64,000 bases of DNA, from assembly GCA_963377175.1 (NCBI GenBank), contig CAUJNA010000191.1, positions 318,045 to 382,044 of the forward strand, given 5' to 3'. Source of the stretch: Effrenium voratum. Its lineage: Eukaryota > Sar > Dinophyceae > Suessiales > Symbiodiniaceae. Position numbers and translations under genes: made by a program. Numbering within the stretch: position 1 is the first letter of the stretch; every line of letters starts with the position of its first letter. The notes beneath the pieces were generated by a model that saw only the letters and a list, made by a program, of their open reading frames with translations, was not told where the DNA came from and did not search any database. Positions 38,503-51,800 of this stretch are shown in pieces.

Positions 38503-38984
38503 GACCCCCTTTTCAACTTACCTGCCCAGTTGCCTGGTCCAAAAAGTTTCAATTTGCTGGGCCTTGTCGAAAAAAAATAAGAAGACTTCACCCAACAACA
38601 CACAAGTTTGCCAACTCAAGAGGCTGGTTTTCCCAATTACCATGGTTCAAGAAATTATATACATGATACATCAGCCTACAGTAACGTCCTCACAGCTTGG
38701 TTTTGGGAAACAAACTTTGCCCGTTGGCGCTCAGAATCCCTCGTTGAGTCCCCTTTTTCCTCCAGATCCTGAGGGGAAACGCGAAACAGCAAACCCTGGA
38801 AAGGGAGTTCCCTTGAGTTTCGGTATGCTGGGCTGTCCTCAGATCCCTGCTAAGTGGGCTATATGGAAAACCCAACCACCAAACCCACCACAAATCTCAA
38901 ACAACCCACCTTGAGCCGGACGATTCGCTGGGAACCGCGAAGAATGGATGGATGTTTTGCACCGGGGTGGATGTGTCCTCCAAG

Positions 38985-39072
38985 TCCTCCCGCGTCAAAA
39001 CGCGCGCTCGACGAAGCTGACTCCGAGCTCGCTGCCGGGAGTTCCGGGCAAAGCTGGCGCCTGGCCGGGGTA
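38985..39072 (+). other. Candidate exon-like island
   Basis: A GC-rich patch whose plus frame reads PPSPPASKRALDEADSEL then AAGSSGQSWRLAGVQPP. It begins after CCTCCAAG and a GGGGTACAA lies near its end. Weak evidence. Confidence 0.22.
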
Positions 39073-39096
39073 CAACCGCCTTTGGCCTCTAGGTCC

Positions 39097-39190
39097 TCCA
39101 GTAGAGAGGTTAGAATAAGTTGGTACCGTCTATTGTAGTCGGGGAACCCTCCCAAAAAGGGGAGAGAAAGGGCACCTAGCTGGGGGACCT
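39097..39190. repeat. Dispersed repeat R1, copy 2
   Basis: GGTCCTCCAGTAGAGAGGTTAG and later GTCGGGGAACCCTCCC and GGGGGACCTAG match the copy at 30721-30845. Confidence 0.65.
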
Positions 39191-39499
39191 AGGCCTCACT
39201 TGCAAAGTGCCCCAAATTCGGCCCGAACCCAACCTGCTTTGGGCACCTACGGTATCTAGCTAGCCTCATTTCAGGTCTCAAGGCTCAGGAAAACTGCGTG
39301 CGGAAAAGTGATTCCTTTGAGGAGTCTCAAGGGATCGGATCTTGGCTTGAAGATATAGGCCGCCATTGGAAAATGCAAGGGGAATGTTGTGGGATACGTT
39401 AAGTCCAAATTAAGTCATGATCTCAAGAAAACCATATGCATCTATGTTAGCCCCTTAGGCTGCGTTGCCATCCCCCAACAAAACAAACGTTCTCTGCGA

Positions 39500-39575
39500 A
39501 TGTGGCTATATATATAATTATTTATGTATATATATTATGTATGATGATGCTGATGATGATGATGATGATGATGAC
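39500..39575. repeat. TA-rich and (GAT)n microsatellites
   Basis: TATATATATAATTATTTATG followed by a run of (GAT)n at about 39541-39573. Confidence 0.85.
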
Positions 39576-40532
39576 ACGTGAATACATTCAATTGGTGCTT
39601 ACCGCTAGGGATGCAAATGCAAAGAGCGCCATGCGAGTCGTGACATAGTTCCGTTGAGAAGGCCAACAAACCAGCGAAAAACGGGAACAACAACTTTCGC
39701 CCCATTCAAGCTTGAGAGGGGAACGCTGGAAACACCTGCCGAAAAAGCCTCGAAACACTCCCGACTCCCGCTACCAACCTGTAAGCTGCAAGAATCAGAC
39801 AGCAGGTGACAAGCCGGAAGAGGGGGTTCCTTATGATTTGTCGTTCTCCTTTTTGGGCACGGCCCAACCCGTAAGCCTCAACCCTCAACCTGCAGGTGTT
39901 TTTTCTAAACAAATTCTGGGCCAGCACCAAAACGGTACCAAGCCCTTTGGCCGCTGTCGCACATCTGAAGTGCAACTCGGGGACCCGAGGAGTGAGGAGA
40001 GAGCGAGCTCTCGCCACCAACTGGCAAGGATGCTTGTGGCAACATGTGAAGATGCATGGCTAGCGCTGCGGTTCCCTATGCATAATTTACCCCCGGCAGA
40101 AAAAATCCAGGTAAAGCCTCTTAACCTGGAGGACGAAAAGTTCAATCGATTCGCCCCAAGAAGCTTTGACCTTTGGGCTTCGCCGAAGGCCTCCGGGGTG
40201 GCGGTGTATTGCCTGGCAAGGCCAAGCCGCACTTGCCACTTGGTCTACTCTGTAAATTCAGGAACAGCAACGCCAGGATTCCCTTTCAATACAACCCACT
40301 AAATGTGCCAAGAAATGTGCCTTGGGCCTATGAAAGGGAACGCCGAAGGTCAGTTCGGGGCCCGGATCAACACACCCAATTGGAACTGGCCGCTGTGCAG
40401 GAACCAAGCGCGCCGGGATTCAATTTCACCGCGGGCACCCCCAGCCCGTTGGGTGGAGGACCATTTGACTGCTTGCATTTCCAAGGGTTTTTCGTTGCAA
40501 TTCAGTCCAGTGGTTCAGCCCTTCTCTGCGCT

Positions 40533-40665
<133 letters not shown>

Positions 40666-40839
40666 GCTCCAAAGGCCATTGCCTGTGCTATGAACATGCT
40701 GCAGCAAAATTCACTTACCTGCGCAGACATCCGATGTCTGCTGCCCAAAGATTGCATTCTCAAAGATTCTAAGTTGCAGAGCTCACCTGCTGCAACATCT
40801 GGCCATGCGCCCTGAGAAGAATGCACTCGCCAGATGCGG

Positions 40840-43800
40840 CGCGCAATCCAAGCCGCAAGGGCTGCATCAAGGCTAAGGCTGCTGAGTAAGCTTTTGTCTT
40901 AGCTGTCGCCGCGCCGTGTTCCAGCATCTTTTATCGGCGCGTGGAAGCTGGCGGTGGGAAGGCGGAATGAGTCAAGGCAACTCGCCCCGCCATTGCTTTT
41001 GTGCAGTTCAGCTGAGGCAGGCGCAACGAGACAGCTTGCTCGGCGTGGCCGGCTCTGCTGGATGCTCCAAGCATATTGCACCCCCGGACACATGAATGGC
41101 AACTAGTATGAGCACGGCGCTTTGAAAAAGCGCATTGGCAACCTCAGGGCCAACGCTCGCTGTTGCCAACTGTTTCGCATGCATCTGTCTGGGGAGACCG
41201 GCCCAGCTATGAAACGCCCTGCTCTGGCCAAGTCGCACAAATGGGCAACAGTGTGGGGGTCCCTTGAAGAATATCAAGGGAAACCGTCTGGACCTGAAAT
41301 GGCGCAGTGCGCGCAAAGGTGTTGATCCAGGAGACAAGATCCCCCTGCCAACGCTGGAGGGAAAAGGCAGGCAACAAAGTAGGTCGGCAGGTTCAAGAGA
41401 ACCCTTTGCAGGGGACAAGGGTGTGCGAAGCCTGGCTGCACCCACGGCCTTGCTGCACGATCAGCAGCCTCAAGGGCAGAGGCAGCTTGCGGAAAGTCAC
41501 ACTGCTCGGAGGTGAGTGGAACTCGACAGTTCTTGCGCCGCTTCTGACTCTGCGGCACACCTGAGGGCTCAGCCTTGGAAGGGGGTGTCTCGAGGTGGCT
41601 TTGGCTTCCTTTGTGCGAGAAGGATTGCAGGGCATGCATCACGTCCGTTGTAGAGCAGTTTAGAGAGGACGCACGCTTCAAGCACAATCAGCTTGGCATG
41701 ATTCGTTATGCGCCAGTTAGCAAAAACTCTGCGTCTTAATGAAGCAAGGGTCTGGCTGGCCTCACGAATGCGGTTCATGATTTCCTTGCTCATATCACAC
41801 TCAGCGCGCAGGAAGGTTCCAAGGTGACGGTAGTGGCTGCCAACATGTAGGCAAAGAGGATGCACAAATCGTCATGCCATGCCGGGGGCTCGACGACCAC
41901 AGGCGCGCCGCCAGAGGGCAGGCGCCACTGCGATAGGACACCAAAAGCTGAGGAGAGTTCACTCTTTAGGCGCACATTGAAGAGAAGGTCGGCATAGAGG
42001 CAGACCAGGCTTGGACCCTGCTTTAGAAGTCGCGTGCTGTGCGCTAAAGAAAGTAGTTTTCACGCCAGGTGTGCCGCTGCCAGTCGCGAAGTTGCTCAAC
42101 CAGGCGCCCGGGCAGGTTTTTGCAACGCGCTAGGCTCAGCACTTCCTCGAGTGGACCGTCCAGTCGGTAGAAGCCAGCAGCCCGTCGGAGGAGCGTGTAA
42201 AAGGCCGCCCTCACATCAACGAACAAAGCAAAGGCATTGACGACCCCGGAGAAAAGTGAGGGCGAAATGCGTTGCGTGAGCTGTCTGTTTTCCAGGCAGG
42301 CCGCCCAGCTAAAATTCGTGAAAGAAGATTCAGAACCTGCTTGCGAGGCACTGCCTGGGCGAGTTTGGCAACAACCTGTATGTTGAAACATCGGTTCGGC
42401 TCCCCTTCTTTTTCCACAGCGGGTACTCAATCCCACCTTTGTATGCAAGAGGGGCCCGTGCGTGCAACGCAATCTTGAGGAAATGGGGGTAAAACAGCCT
42501 CGTTGCGCTGGCTGTCTCAAGCTGGAAAAGCTCAGCCACACCGTCACTGCCAGGCGCCTTGGCATGTTTTGCGCGTTATCTGTACTTCGACGCAAGCAAA
42601 GAAGGCAACTCCTTGAGACAAGTGAGATGGCTGCAGATGGGCTTGCATCTAGATGCGTGCAGACACCAGCTCTGCCGATAGTCTTTGCGATGACGGTGCG
42701 TAGGGCCCCGAAGGCAACGAACGAACGAAGGCAAAACTGCGCCGCAACAGACGTTGCGTATGCCCCGTCCATCAAGTCCGCCGAAGAATGAGTCACAATC
42801 AACGCTGACACAAGCTGACACGCTGCTGAAACACGGCAACACATGAGAGTTGTGTTGAGCCGCTCGAGAAGCTGTCTTTGGCCTCAATATCTTGAGCAGC
42901 CCTGGGATGATCCCATTGGCACGCCAGCCTTTGCGTACATTTGATGCGTCAGCTGTCACGATTACCAAAGATACGTCTCTCCAATCGTGGGTGACAGTTT
43001 TTGTCAGCAGAAGAAACCTCACCTCGTATGCGCAAACAAGGCTTCTGCCTGGCGAGTCTCCAAGAATTCTGCCAGCAACTCAGTCACATGGGTGGGTGTG
43101 GCTGATTGTTTCATTGTTCTAGACAGCGTTCGGAGAGCAATGTCCAGCGCGCGTTGGGCACATCGTCTGGAGATCTCCCCATTGTCACCACTGGCCGCTC
43201 TAATCTCACGCGTTGACTGTGCAATGTTTGCCAACGGCGCATCCAATGCTTTGATCGCACTGCCTGCAAAGGCCTGGCATTGAGGTACTTTCTGCCTTCT
43301 GCTCTTGGGATTTGCCTTTGATGCTCATGAGCATTGGAATGAACATCCCGCCATTGCTTGGAGTTCATCACATGCAATCTTGTCACGCAACTCTCTGATG
43401 CATTTGTCAGGAACATTGCGTGCGCTTTCCTTGAAAGTTAACAGTGATTTGGACGTCAAGACGTGCTATGTCTAAGCGCCTGTATCGCCCTGTTGCACGC
43501 CGCGCGGATAGTTGCTGAGCCCAAGCCGAGTGCTGCCGCAGAAGCAAAAATCCGCCATACAAGAAGATTGTGCTCGGAACTGGGCAATTCCGCCAGGAGG
43601 GTTCGCGCCGCAAGGAAGTCCTCGTCAGACATCTTCTTGAAGAGCCAGTGATACTTTGACACGATTCTTTTCACCAGCAGAACATTCCCAGTGATGGAAA
43701 CTAGAGGGTTCATCTCCATCGCATGGGCGTTGAGTAGCGAATCAACCAATACTGCTGCCTTCATACGATGAGAGGCCAACCATCTCGGACTTCCCAGTCG

Positions 43801-44750
43801 ATGCCATGAACGTTGCACTCGTTTTGCTTACCGCCTATGATAGCAACGTTCAAAAAGAGAAGGTCGAGTCCGTAAGTTGTCTTTGAAACGCTGATTTCGG
43901 CGCCACACGCACGATGTGCTTCCTCCAGGCGCTCTAGGAGAAATTGGACACACTTCATCCTTTCGTCTTCATCAACTGGCGCATCGTACAAGGGGCCAGA
44001 AATGTGTGTGCATTTCATTGCAGGCTTTGCTTTCACAGTGCCACATACCTCGTCGAGAGGTCGTTTCGAGCCAGGAGCCGTCTGCAAGACGTCTATCTCA
44101 CAGTTCACTGCATCAAACACGGTGTTTGGGCCAGGCCAGTACAGCTCCATGGCAGATCATCGATTTGCCCGTGGCCAATGCTGGCTGCCTTTATCGGGTC
44201 CGCTCGTACGTCATTCGATGGGAAGGTGTTGGCAATGATTGGAGTCTGTGGCCGGCAACCAGCAACTTCCGGATAGTGCGCAGTCACATCAGAAAGCAGG
44301 TGCTCGATTGAAGTTCTTGATGCAGGTGAACTATACAAAGCCACGATAGAGATGCAGCGAGCCATCATTCTAGGCCGGTCAAACTGGGGTGACCATCCAG
44401 AGAGGCCCGCACTCAGGCACTGGGTTCCTTCGCCGCCTTCTGCGTTAGTGAGCCCACGCCGACCGTTGAAGAGCTTCCACATTTCCCTTCCGTTGTACGT
44501 AGCTGATGTGTTCGGATGCTTCAACCGCAGCTGCAGTCTCTGATCGCAAAACTGCTCGAGATGGTATGTCACCTGCATAGGTATAGGACTTGGCGCTGTC
44601 TTTTGCTCGGCCTTGTTTGATGCCACTGAATCCACAGCATATGTCCCTGCTTCAGCCTCATCCATAGCCTTTAATGGCTTCTGTGGACCAGAATCGCTTC
44701 TGTGACTAGAATCGCATGGAACCAAACTGAACAGGGTGCCCTGCAAAAAA
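40840..44750 (-). pseudogene. Decayed non-LTR (LINE) retrotransposon, minus strand
   Basis: Fragments in order along the minus strand, in several frames. First is a degraded endonuclease-like piece near 44340-44150 (CISIVALYSSPASRTSIEHLL, then PIIANTFPSNDV). A charged linker region follows at 44150-43000. Then comes RT text: KGGIEYPLWKKKGSRTDVSTYR near 42440, LAQAVPRKQVLNLLSRIL near 42370, FALFVDVRAAFYTLLRRA near 42210, and the catalytic WHDDLCILF near 41890. Finally the post-RT segment YRHLGTFLRAECD and RVFANWRITNHAKL..EACVLSKLLYNG is at 41830-41640. This is the LINE-type layout. Many frameshifts and stops show it is dead. Motifs are close enough to identify the class, not the clade. The 3' end toward 40840 is uncertain. 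Confidence 0.72.
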
Positions 44751-45069
44751 GCACAACCCCGTATTCTTCCATTTGGTTAAGACCCCTGGAACAAATCAAA
44801 AAAAAATCTAGTAGTGAGAAACTCTTTCTTAAAACCAACAAGGGAAAAGAACGCATTCTTAAGCAAAGGGACGTATTACAAACAGGACAACGCATTTGCA
44901 ACCCATCCAACTACTCTGCTGCAATCTCCCTCCCCCCCCAAAAAAATAAGCTCGGGCGATATCCCCAACAGCACCACACCCTCCCAGAATCCCCGCGGAA
45001 CGCGCAGGACCATCCTTACCGCCGGTGTTGCTGAGGATGCCGCCTTGTAAAGCAAAGCTACGAGTGCCC

Positions 45070-45480
45070 GACGGCGCAGTCGGGACCCGATCGGGGCCCG
45101 ACAGGTGCAATCGGGGCCCGATCGGGGCCCGACAGTGTTTGGGCCCGATCGGCCCCGATTGCGCCATCGCGCCGGCCCCGTCAATTGTACCAAGCTGGCA
45201 TCGCCTAGTTTTGCTCTAGATACAGAATCCGCATACTAAGGAAAACCGGCGTTGAGCTATAATATGGGTGGCTGGGGTTGCACCACGGGACGATCGGGGC
45301 GCGATTGCACCGTCGGGCCCCGATCGGGCCCCGATTGCACCGTCGGGCCGTGATTGCGCCGTCGGGCCCCGTCAATTGTACCAAGCTGGCATCTTTTGCT
45401 AGAGAGACAGTTGCAATGGGGTTGCGCCGTCGGGCCCCGATCGGGCCCCGATTGCACCGTCATCGGGCCCCGATCCGGTG
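45070..45480. repeat. GC-rich inverted palindromic repeat pair
   Basis: Left arm at 45078-45150 carries GATCGGGGCCCGA units and GGTGCAATCGGGGCCCGATC. Right arms at 45296-45345 and 45428-45475 carry the reverse complement (GATCGGGCCCCGATTGCACC). The phrase CCCCGTCAATTGTACCAAGC occurs at 45177-45196 and again at 45368-45387. The whole could fold into a large stem with self-complementary GGGCCC/GGCC blocks. Confidence 0.75.
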
Positions 45481-45999
45481 AACCTCGCAAACCGTTCTCA
45501 CGCAACTTTCGTGGAGCTCCGCGTGAAACTTTGCTGGAACCTTTCCTCAGGGCTGCCCCATAGCTTTTGCAGAATTTGGTGGAAACCTTCTGACCTCATA
45601 GCCCTCGCAGCCTCGTGGAATTCTTGGAACCCAAAGCCCAAGCAGCAATGCCAAGCATTTTACTCTGCTGCACCGTGAGTTCCGCAGCGACGTGATCTGA
45701 TTTGCCACAAAGCCAACACTGAGCAAGTGAGCAAGTCACAAAACAGTGAAAGTGTGCTAAAAACCATTGATTTCGGTTTTGCTTAGTGTTCCGCCCATGA
45801 GCAAAGCGATCTTGATCCGATGGCTTTTCAGACGACGGGCGCACGACACACCCTTGGTGGAGCATTGTGGAGCCTTGTGGAACCCGTGTGGAATCCTTGC
45901 AGAGCTTTGTGGAACCCTGTGAAACCTCAGGGCCCACAGCCCTCGCGAACCCTGAAACCCTCATACAACCTTACCTCAAACCACCCCGGACCACCCCGC

Positions 46000-46680
46000 A
46001 GCCCTCGCAGAACCTCGTGGGACCTTGCTAGAACCGTGCTGGAGTGGAACCTTACCTTGCAAAACCTGGTGGAATTCTGGTGGAATTCTCATGGAACATT
46101 ACTTCAAACCAGCCCGGACCGCTGGTGGAACCCTGGTGAAACCCTGGTGGAACCCTGGTGAAACCCTGGTGGAACCCTCGTGGAACCTTCCCCGGACCAC
46201 GCCGCACCCTCGAAGAAATTGGTGGAACCCTGGTGGAACCCTCGTCCGGAGCACGACGGGCTGGTGGAACCCTGGTGGAAACCTGGTGGAACCCTCGTGG
46301 AACCTTACCTTAAACCACCTCGGACCACCCTGCAGCCCTCGCAGAACCTGGTGAAACCCTGGCAGAATTCTGGTGGAAATCTGGTGGAACCCTCGTGGAA
46401 ACTTGCCTCAAACCACCCAGACCACCCCGCAGCCTGGAACCCTGGTGGAACCCTGGCGGAACCCTCGTGAAACCTTCCTCAAACCCGCAGCCCTCAAAGA
46501 AATTGGTGGAACCCTGGTGGAACCCTCGTGGAACCCTCGTGGAACCTTACCTCAAACCAGCCCAGACCACCCCGCCCTTGCAGAACCTGGTGGAACCCTG
46601 GTGGAACCCTGGTGGAACCCTGGTGGAACCCTGGTGGAACCCTGGTGGAACCCCTGGTGGAACCCTGGTGGAACCTTAGC
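46000..46680 (+). repeat. 15-bp GGTGGAACCCT-type array
   Basis: Many copies of CCTGGTGGAACCCTG, most regular at 46585-46670, with more diverged copies between 45,860 and 46,560 interrupted by TTACCTCAAACCA..CCGGACCA phrases. The 15-base unit is five codons, so several frames stay open and give W-N-P-G-G-T-L-V-E-P repeats. Not taken as a gene. Confidence 0.9.
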
Positions 46681-48600
46681 TCAGGGTCGCCCCGAACCAC
46701 CCCGGAGCCTATCTGGGCTGAGACCCCAAAGCTTTCAGCTGTTGGGGAAAAATGAAAGAAGAACAGCGAGAGTTATTGCATTTCATGTATGTCACTCCTC
46801 CCCCAACCTGCATTTGTTTGGGGGGAGGGATCCTCCCATCCATCCGTCCCTGCTTTATTCCGTGACCCATCAAACCCCACCAAAGACCCGCTGGCCTGAA
46901 TCTTGCCGAGGGTTCAGGAGAAACCCCCATGCACCATGTGAGTTCCTAGATGGCACAAATCGCTTTGTGTCTTTGTGTCCATAAAGGGGATGATAAAACC
47001 TCAGTGAGGAAACTATTCCATCTACTTCAACTGTCACCCTTAGAGAGGGCCTTTATCTCTGTGAGCAGGACTCCCCAAAAAAACCCACCACTCACAGCAT
47101 TGGTTTCTGCACCCTTAGAGACTTTGGGGGCTGCTTTGTAGGATTGGAGCAGAGAAAGGTCACCCGACTCAGACCCGCCTTCGCCTTGCCTCCACATTGG
47201 CGCCTTCAGACGGCTGCGAAAGCTGTGGGTGAATTTGCAAATTACAATCAACTGCAATACACCTACTTAGCAACCAACAAGTAGCTCAATGTTTCTGGTG
47301 TAACATATATATATATATACATATACATATATACACAAACCATATCCCATATCCACTCTATTCAACTATTTTTGAGCAGGGAGAGTAGATGCCAAACCCC
47401 AACTGCAGAATCCCTATGAAAGGTCGCACACCAAAGCCACTGCAGAAGTAGCACGCATGAACAGCATCTCCGCAAAGCTGTACAGACACAGGTCCATGAG
47501 ACTGGTGGTTAATGTTGCTCGTGATATTTAAAAAAGTCCCCCCCCCCCCGGCGCGCAACAAACTGTGCTTTGTGCTGGCCCGTTTTTGGGCACCACGGCA
47601 CCCAGGATTAGACACCCCTGGTTCATTAGGAGGTGTTCTACTGGGAACCCGGATCCAAGTAGAACCCGTCCAAAAAGAAATCGAGGCAGTTCCGCCCCTG
47701 CAAAAGGAATCGATCTGAATCCCCACCAAACCCGGGGGTGCACCCCTATTCCTCAAACCAGGGGCTTCTCAACCAGGGGGTCATAAATCCGGGATCAATT
47801 CGTCGGAGGCTTGATCGGCTCGTGGAGACATCCCGTGGCTGACCAAAAAGAAGGATGCCACCCTCTGGCAAGAGGCCCAGCCAGCCCAAGATGGCCGCTA
47901 CGCATCTGGGTTGGTTGAACTGACCCCTGAAATGTGAAAAGTTTTGAAGGTTGCAAGGGTCCAAAAAAGGCCCTCAAAACGCAAATCCACCTTTGGAGCT
48001 GCGGCCTGTGTGACACCCTCAAGATTTTGTGGGTTCAAAGAAAACCACCTTCCAACAGTGCTGAGAAGCCCTCATGGAAAATGAAGCGCACAAAGGGGAC
48101 CCGCAAAGGAGGGTTCGAGTTGGGCCCAGAACCCCCCCTTTTGTCGAAAATCCCCTGGAAGGGTGAAGCGTCCCAAGTGAACATCAAGGTTGCTCAAAAT
48201 GGAGGACCCCCACCCCAAAGCCATTTCGAAGAAGTGCGAGCTTCCTTCGGTCTCCATGGTAAACGAACCCGAACGGGGCACACGCAAAGCAAGAAATTGG
48301 GGAAAAGCACGGCCTTGATCAAACCCAGTGGATCCCAGGCAAGCCCAACGTAGCCCGCGATTTTATGCAGGTATGGTTACCTATGCAGGGAACTGGAATC
48401 ACTCAGCAAAAGGGGGTTGTCTTAAAATTGAGGAATTTTCACAAAAGGGCTTCCCAAAAGCCACACCCAGTAGATCCTCAGGCTGAGAGCCGTGCGTGGG
48501 GCGCCGGGTGGTCTGATGGGACCATTCATGCCCTGAACGGCATGAGAAGCGATGAAACACCACCGGTGTCTTGGTGGCTCAACGAGAGCCCCTGCAACAT
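46681..48600. other. Non-coding host sequence with one inverted-repeat element
   Basis: No gene supported. It includes a (TA)n run at 47308-47330 and a likely family 1 element at about 47598-47800: CCCAGGATTAGACACCCCTG on the left, and on the right the complement of CCAGGGGGTCATAAATCCGG. Confidence 0.5.
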
Positions 48601-48601
48601 A

Positions 48602-48817
48602 TTAATTTTGACCCCGGATTAATAAGACCCTGCTTATTAATATGGGGGTGGTCCTTCCAAAAGTGATAAATGACCACTCAAGAGGGGGGGGGCACCACGC
48701 TTCACAACTGCTTTCCATACCATGACAGAATTTGTTCCTACCACGGCAATCACCACTGAACCCAGAAACACCCCCATATTAATACACAGAAATTTATTAT
48801 TCATCCGGAGTTAACAG
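48602..48817. mobile_element. MITE-like element, family 1, copy A
   Basis: Inverted arms of about 49 bp: left 48602-48651 (TTTTGACCCCGGATTAATAA, then TATTAATATGGGGGTG at 48635-48650), right 48768-48817, whose complement reads GTTAACTCCGGATGAATAAT and then TATTAATATGGGGGTG. The inner 16 bp are perfectly inverted. About 216 bp, no coding capacity. Related ends occur at 33877-33932, 47598-47800 and 55721-55849. Confidence 0.65.
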
Positions 48818-48829
48818 TACTAGGATTTG

Positions 48830-51800
48830 TCATTCCATCTAAACTGGCTCACCTGTTGTGCACAAAAAGCGGCTTCCTTTTTGTTTCCCTGCAAACCAAC
48901 CTGAAAGGGTACCCTCAAAAAAGCGCCACACACACACAGCTGGGATGAATGAAGCCCTTTTAATTGTAAGACTGGTTGACAAGCCACAAATCCCAACTGG
49001 TGTGTTCTGTGGAGTTCGTAGCCATCCACAGAAAATGCCCTGTGCATCCAGCTACCACTTCCGAAAATGCAACAAGGTATTTAACAGGTTTTTGTCCAAA
49101 GATAGCATTTAGTGGCAAGTATATGTATTTCAGGGTTTACCTACATTAGGTAACAACTCCCCGTTTCACATGATGGCCCGCACACCACGTGGCTCTGCCT
49201 AAGCTTCACCAAAACGGAGCAAAAGAAGACTTGACCATAGCATGTGTCATAGACATCGGCCGCAATCTTGGTCTCCTGATTTTACACCAGGCTTCAATTT
49301 GTTAGTTACCCCCTTCAAAAGACATGAAATCCCGGCCCTTTGGGGAAAATGACCACTTGGGTGTGTCTTGAGGGTGCCCACAAAATGGATGTTGTTCCTT
49401 TTGGTTGCCTTGTGAAACTACAAACAAAGGGTACCCTGCCACCTATTTTGGTGGCTAGGGGAGGTTCAAATCCCAAGCCAATCCAAACTTCCAACTGAAA
49501 ATATATCTGAAAACGCAGACAGAACTCCTCATAGCTCCTGAACGCTCCCTGAAAGGCAAATGTTATGATACCAGCTCCCTTTAACGCTCGTAGCTCCAAC
49601 CAGCGAGTTGAAAATCACCTGAGTCAGCCGCAGCCGCTCCCTTGCACCCGTGACGTGCTGAATGCTAACAGCCCCCAAACTCGCTTGAGCAGATTGGCCG
49701 AAAGCACCCAAACCGGTTAGTTTTGCCACTAGAAATGGTCCAAGCCTTAAAGGACCAAAAGTCCAGGAGCTCAAACAGTGAGCAAATCTGGCAGAGAACT
49801 TGGATTGTGGCAAATGTTGGATACCACCAGCCCCTTAGCTTCCTTGCAACCCAGTGACTCAGTGATGAATGCTAGCTCACAGCCCCCCCAAATCTTCCAG
49901 AAGCCATGAAGGCTCGGCGCCTGGGAGGTGCCGGGCCGAGACTCCCGGGCGCAAGGCTCGCCTCACGGCACGTCCCAACGGCTCAGGGGCAGAGAGGGGC
50001 GCCGAAGGGAAAACCGTGGTGTGGTGTTTGCTTTGTTTGGGAACACACGCGGTTTTTTGCCTGCTTGTTGTTAAAGGAAACACTACTTGCATTTGGCGTT
50101 CGTTTAATAAAACAGACTTGATGGTCGAAGGGGTCTGACTGAAGGGTTGTGAGAGCCGTTTTGTGGCGAGGTGCCTCCTGTCTCTCCTGAGTGTTTCTGT
50201 CTTCGGGACCCGAAAACCCACACATGAAAAATTGGAATGAGGTCGCTCTGGGCATCCGTTTGTGACATTTAGTTGAACCGCCAAGTTTCCCCCGGCAAGG
50301 AGGGGGGCTTTGGCTTCTGAACGCAAACGCAGGGTTTATGCCGGGCATGCTCAAACAGGTAGACAAGCATGCTGATCAACATACCATCTTCTGACTCTTG
50401 GGTATACAAGGTGTGTCTGCAAGGCTTTCACCATAAGTTGCTCAACGTTCAATCCTATGTTTTGCGCTTGCCCGCCATCATGTTTAGGCATGGGCAAAAC
50501 CCCAGCTGGCACCAAACGTTGACTCGGATACGGATAAAGGTCATGGGGATTTTAGGGTTTCGCCCGTCTGATTCATGATGGCCAACCCATTTTCCACAAG
50601 CAAAGTTGCGTCCATGATTGTGTTTGTGTGTTTGTGTGTTTGTGTGTTTCCGCGTGTTATGTGTTTGTGTGTTTGCGTGTCTGCGTGTCGGTTGGTCGGT
50701 CTGCTTGCCTGCCTGCCTGCCTGCCTTCTTGTCTTCGTTGAAAGGAAAATGAATGGACATCACCCACTTGAAGGTCCCAATTCGGAGACACCCCATTTCA
50801 GGGGCCAGCCGGGCCGGCAGAGCAAGCATCGGAGCAGCGCGGCCAACTCCTTTTTCCTCGCGCCGAGTACAAGGCTCTAGGCTCTAGGGCTTGATTCCCC
50901 ATTCACAACATCTGTATACAACAGCCCTCCCCCTTTTCTCTGCCTGGCATCCAAACCCTCATATTTTAAGCTCCCTGGTGGCAAAAAGCACCCATTTGCG
51001 TCTTGGGCTCTGGACGGCGAGTTGTTGCTGGAAAGACTCGGATCTGGGTTCAGAATGGGGAAGGTCGCGCTAGCAAGGCACCCATCGCAAAGCGCGAGGC
51101 TCAGAGGAAGCAGGCCTTGCCCATGATTTGGTAGACCTGCGATGCGAAGCCTACCAACTCCATTGGCGTCCTACCAACTCCATCTAGTTTTAACCAAACC
51201 GACCTAAAAAGGATACCTATGGATTTGGCTTTCTGTTCTGGCTTTAACTGCTTGCTCAAGCGGGGTTCTGTACAAGGGCGGGGTTCTGGTGGGTTCTGGA
51301 ATACCAATTTAGTGGGAAATTGGATTTTGGTCGCTCTCGCTCTGCTTTTCGGAAGGACACGCGCAGGATTGTTGGCTGTGGCCTTGGCTTCAAATAGGTA
51401 TTTCTTAGTTTCCCTTTCAACCCACCGAGCTGAGAACGGGAGGTTCTGACTGGTCCAAGCCAAAGGCCAACCGCAAAGTTTTTGCACTGAGGAGTGAGGA
51501 TTGGTTCAGGGGGGCATCCAGGTTTGCTTCATTCAACTATGCTGGTGCGAGGTTTGATGCACGTCATCAAATTTCTATGGGTTCAAATCGCTGAAAAAAC
51601 ACAATCCGAAACAAGCACATACAAGCTTCCAAAGCCACCTCTTTGTGGTTCAGTTTCCAAGAAATCAACATGGCAACCTTCCATTTGCTTAAGTCCAAAG
51701 GAAAAAATGAAAATATGTCGAATAGTGATGGATTCCCTTTAAAACCAACAGGGGAAAACAATAAGTATTCTGAAGCAAATGGAAGAAACCAGCCATGCCA

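Noticed and set aside
46180..46984. Repeated WNPGGTLVEP frames
   Set aside because: Product of a 15-bp tandem repeat. Several overlapping frames are equally open.
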